DNA of 64,000 nucleotides from Homalodisca vitripennis (taxonomy: Eukaryota; Arthropoda; Insecta; Hemiptera; Cicadellidae), in NCBI RefSeq assembly GCF_021130785.1, contig NC_060207.1, positions 197,916,001 through 197,980,000 of the forward strand, in the 5' to 3' direction. The translations under genes were made by a program, and so were the position numbers. Within the stretch, counting starts at the first letter, position 1. Each line of letters starts with the position of its first letter. Below the pieces are notes generated by a model. It was not told the DNA's origin. It worked only from the letters and a program-made list of their open reading frames with translations, and searched no databases. Of this stretch, positions 61,397 to 64,000 are shown piece after piece.

Positions 61397-62407
61397 TTAT
61401 AGCTTTGACTTTCTCAATTCATATTCGTAAAAACTTCCAGTTATTTCTTCATTATTTAAATCTTTTATAATATAAGTTACAGGATTTGTGTTATTAATTT
61501 GATAAATCACAAAGATTTCTCTTGACCAATTGTTCTTATATTTGTTCGAAAATGTTTGTTTTTTACTAACAATTCTTACATGATCATTAATTTTAAATTT
61601 AGTTTTCGTGTGAATTTCTGGTGGAATATACTTGAAAACTGTCTCTAATAACTCCTTTTCTGCATCTTTATCTACATCTTTAGGCGCCATTTTTCTCGTG
61701 CTATGAACAGTATTATTATAATTTGTGGTTATTTTTTGAAGAATATCGATCCATTTAAAGTTTTTATTAATCTCAAAAATAACTTTCATTCTCTCATTTG
61801 AGTTTTGTTATATCTCTCTACAATATTTGATTTCTCTTCGTTTTCAGTATGATAAATCTTAATGTTATATTTCCTCTAAACATCGTTAAATTCTTTATTT
61901 TTAAACTCTAAACCCTTATCTGTATGAAGAAGATTTGGAGGTATATGATTGATCTTTATCGCATCTTTTACTATATCTTCGAAAGCTTTTGAAATATCCT
62001 TGCCGTTTTTTCTTTTAATCGCTTTTGACCAAGCATATTTTGAGAAAGTATCAATAACATTTAATATATACTCAAATCCATCATTTTGATCCGAATAATT
62101 AGACATTATAACTAAATCTGCTGCCCATAAATCATCAATTCCTAATGTTATAATTTTTCTCTTTTTAAATTTCTTTCGTACAGGTGCATGAATTTCTCTA
62201 GCTTCAATCTCTATTTCCTCTTTGTTCTTCAATTCTTTCTTTACTTCTTTTTCATAAGGATTCTTTATAAATTTACTCTTATTTGTCTTACATTTTGAAC
62301 ATTTTGCTGCAATTCTATACAACCCGTTTTGAGTTTGAACAATCTTAGAATCTATATTTTTCGTTTTCTTTTTACATTTTGTGACAGTGAATCAAATCAT
62401 CTTCCAT
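61397..62407 (-). pseudogene. Polinton integrase (retroviral-type, rve) with N-terminal zinc ribbon, frameshifted
   Basis: Inserts the element by DDE strand transfer. The ATG at 62407 directly follows the TAA of the polymerase gene (TATATAAATGG). The N-terminal ribbon has IHCHK then CKKKTKN after a shift near 62,375, and CSKCKTNKSKFIKNPYEK. Catalytic core: first Asp in LWAADLVIM, then FEYILNVIDTFSKYAWSKAI, second Asp in LHTDKGLEFKNKEF. The Glu-bearing segment (NEEKSNIVERYN) lies near 61,810-61,840 in a shifted frame. The C-terminal part (61397-61789) has ITTNYNNTVHSTRKMAPKDV and the SH3/chromo-like NPVTYIIKDLNNEEITGSFY ending ELRKSKL. Total about 335 codons, normal for the family; two or more frame changes make it inactive as read. 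Confidence 0.88.
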
Positions 62408-64000
62408 TTATATATCAAAGTTTCCAAGTTTATTTAATTCGTCTAATATATCAGATTTCGCTTCATTTTTATAGCCATACGGTACTGTATCGATCTTATT
62501 TTCTAGGACAATTCTCTTATCATCTTTAGCGTTCAGTGCTAACTTGTTTATAGTAACGGTGTATAACTCATGTTTGTAGCTTTTGATTACTGTCATCTCC
62601 CTAAATTCTTCTTTATCTTCGAACAAACATTTCTTCAAGTTTTCGATATTTATTGTTTTATTTACAACGCTTCTCTTAACTCCTTTACATCTTACTGGAT
62701 TTTTGTCTAAATATTTGTACGAGTACATTTTCGATCTCAATCCACAAAATTCTTCTAATATTTCACCATTTAGCTCGTCTTTGAATTTTCCTATGACTTT
62801 CTTGTTTTTGCTAGTGAAACATTCATGATCTTTTCGGATAATCGCTCGTATCAAACTCATCTATATTTTCTTTAATAATTTTTTTAATAATTAAAAAGGA
62901 TCGCGTTTCAATTCTAGGAAATAACTGTCTGTATCCATGTAACATAGATTAAAATCTGGATCATATTTCTTAAGTTTGTCGTAATAAAACTCGCACATTA
63001 ACAATTTTGAAAGGTCAATAACTGAAAAACCTATGTAAATCGGTTTTTTAAATTTCATTTTTTGTTTGTACATATGACTCGCAATACAGTTTTTACCAAA
63101 GATATTAAAGCATTTGAAGTTTGTTTTCTTAGCTTGTTTCATAGAAAATTCTTCATTTCCTAGTTTGATATCGCATCTATTTCGCACATTTTCCAAAACT
63201 GAGTTGTACATTAACTTGTAAAAATCCTTCTCAAAGTCACTTGTAGCTTTGGTTCTCATGTTTGTGTTAAAATCAATGTATTCTTTCATAAAAGGCTTCT
63301 GGTCTAATGCAATAACTCTATTTTCACATATTTTAACACCATTCCTTGTTCCAGATAGAATTTAAAATTTCTTGAATGAACAACGTATTCAGTTTTATCC
63401 AGTAAAGTTGTGCAAAGTTTCTTGTTAAAATGTTAAGGAGCAAGAGGCAAATCCTTGTGATTTTCATGTAAATTCGTTGGGTATCCTAGATCAACTTCGA
63501 GAATATAGCCATAATTTTCTTCTCCAGTGAGTTCTAAAATTGTTTCTTGCCATTCTGCAGTTGTGTAAGTTTTCGGATCCATCCACTTAATATCGCCATA
63601 TGGTAAATTTTGTGATAAAGCCCAACCATAAAGGTTGTTTGCATCGACGTACAACAGATAATTTTCAGGTTTTTTCTTATCGAAATCTTTCAAATATTTG
63701 TTATTTGCTTTAACATATCGTTTAATACATTGAGAAATGCCTCCACGAATGCCTTTTTCAATCATCAAATACATATTATAATCGTATATTGGTTGAAGCT
63801 CGATTTTGTTAATTTTAGCATAGCGTCCCATGCGAGACTTGGAGCATTCAGATAATGTGCCGGATCAAGTTTACAGCAATTTAAGCAAATAATTGTGAAA
63901 TTTTCAAATATATCAGCGAGCAATAGTACATCTTGGATATTGTACAAATCAGAGTAATTTCCTAGATTTTTTTGGTTTTAATTTGTTCCAGACCATTAAG
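62408..64000 (-). pseudogene. Polinton protein-primed DNA polymerase B, C-terminal half, frameshifted
   Basis: Replicates the element from a protein primer. Within the window, in order: DVLLLADIFENF (63,880-63,930) and AHYLNAPSLAWDAMLKLT, then GIRGGISQCIKRYVKANNKY, the motif A-like DANNLYGWALSQNLP, DFYKLMYNSVLENVRNR (motif B region), and the catalytic motif C YMDTDSYF near 62,930. The C-terminal part (62408-62860) has CGLRSKMYSY and CKGVKRSVVNK and ends GNFDI before TAA. Frame changes are seen near 63,830, 63,430-63,290, 62,890 and 62,845. The exonuclease and N-terminal parts lie beyond the right edge. Polinton PolB usually exceeds 1000 aa; about 520 codons are visible. Confidence 0.92.

Larger units (their letters stand above)
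52600..64000 (-). mobile_element. Polinton/Maverick (adintovirus-type) element, right end beyond the window
   Basis: Polintons are large self-synthesising DNA elements that carry viral replication and virion genes; they integrate by a retroviral-type integrase. Here the hallmark set is present: protein-primed PolB, integrase, packaging ATPase, adenain-like protease and a capsid-like protein, with PLA2, pX-like, penton-like and BRO proteins. The main block runs on the minus strand; three genes at 59.78-61.06 kb run on the plus strand. Spacing is tight, with overlapping or abutting genes, unlike the host sequence to the left. Coordinates are approximate: the left limit is the end of the last viral frame plus flank, the right limit is not in view. 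Terminal inverted repeats and a target duplication were not found. Many frames are broken. Confidence 0.92.

Overview
The window looks like AT-rich nuclear DNA of an insect, possibly a hemipteran (inference from overall style, not proven). The signs are spliced genes with GT-AG introns, several long (TA)n/(CA)n microsatellites, degraded LINE, SINE and other interspersed repeats, and a fatty-acid elongase family of the insect ELOVL type. Exons were found by reading conserved ELO motifs and splice sites; no transcript data were available. Region 1 (1-52,113) is a tandem cluster of at least four ELO (very-long-chain fatty acid elongase) paralogs, all on the minus strand: ELO-A (1,406-10,770; its last two exons fall off the left edge), ELO-B (23,098-37,549; complete, 7 coding exons, 284 aa), ELO-C (39,467-49,623; 7 coding exons, one with a 1-nt frameshift) and ELO-D (only its last exon, 51,919-52,113). 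Exon lengths and intron phases are nearly identical across paralogs (79 / 191-194 / 81-96 / 57 / 106 / 137 / 177-195 nt), the mark of tandem duplication. In ELO-A, a 110-bp minisatellite of about 20 units has grown from the intron 1 / exon 2 boundary, so every unit carries a copy of the splice acceptor and the first ~70 nt of exon 2. Between the genes lie degraded LINE 3' ends, a tRNA-derived SINE, dispersed repeats and an unidentified GC-richer decayed coding remnant (20.2-20.6 kb). Region 2 (about 52.6-64.0 kb, running off the right edge) is a Polinton/Maverick (adintovirus-type) element with a near-full viral gene set. Minus strand: protein-primed DNA polymerase B, zinc-ribbon plus retroviral-type integrase, a zinc-ribbon protein, packaging ATPase, a protein ending in a parvovirus-type phospholipase A2 domain, an adenovirus pX/pVI-like minor virion protein, adenain-like cysteine protease, a coiled-coil protein, a small zinc-ribbon protein, an unknown protein and a capsid-like protein. 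Plus strand: a penton-like candidate and two BRO-N genes. Genes are packed head to tail, and most starts carry a TATA-like TAAATGG motif. Nearly every long frame is broken by 1-2 nt shifts, mostly in A/T homopolymers, so the element is either recently dead or the assembly has homopolymer errors. By position the element seems to lie in the intron before the last exon of ELO-D. A gene-free 1.35-kb stretch (57.7-59.05 kb) with a palindrome, a 36-bp duplication and a 21-bp minisatellite separates its replication block from its virion block.
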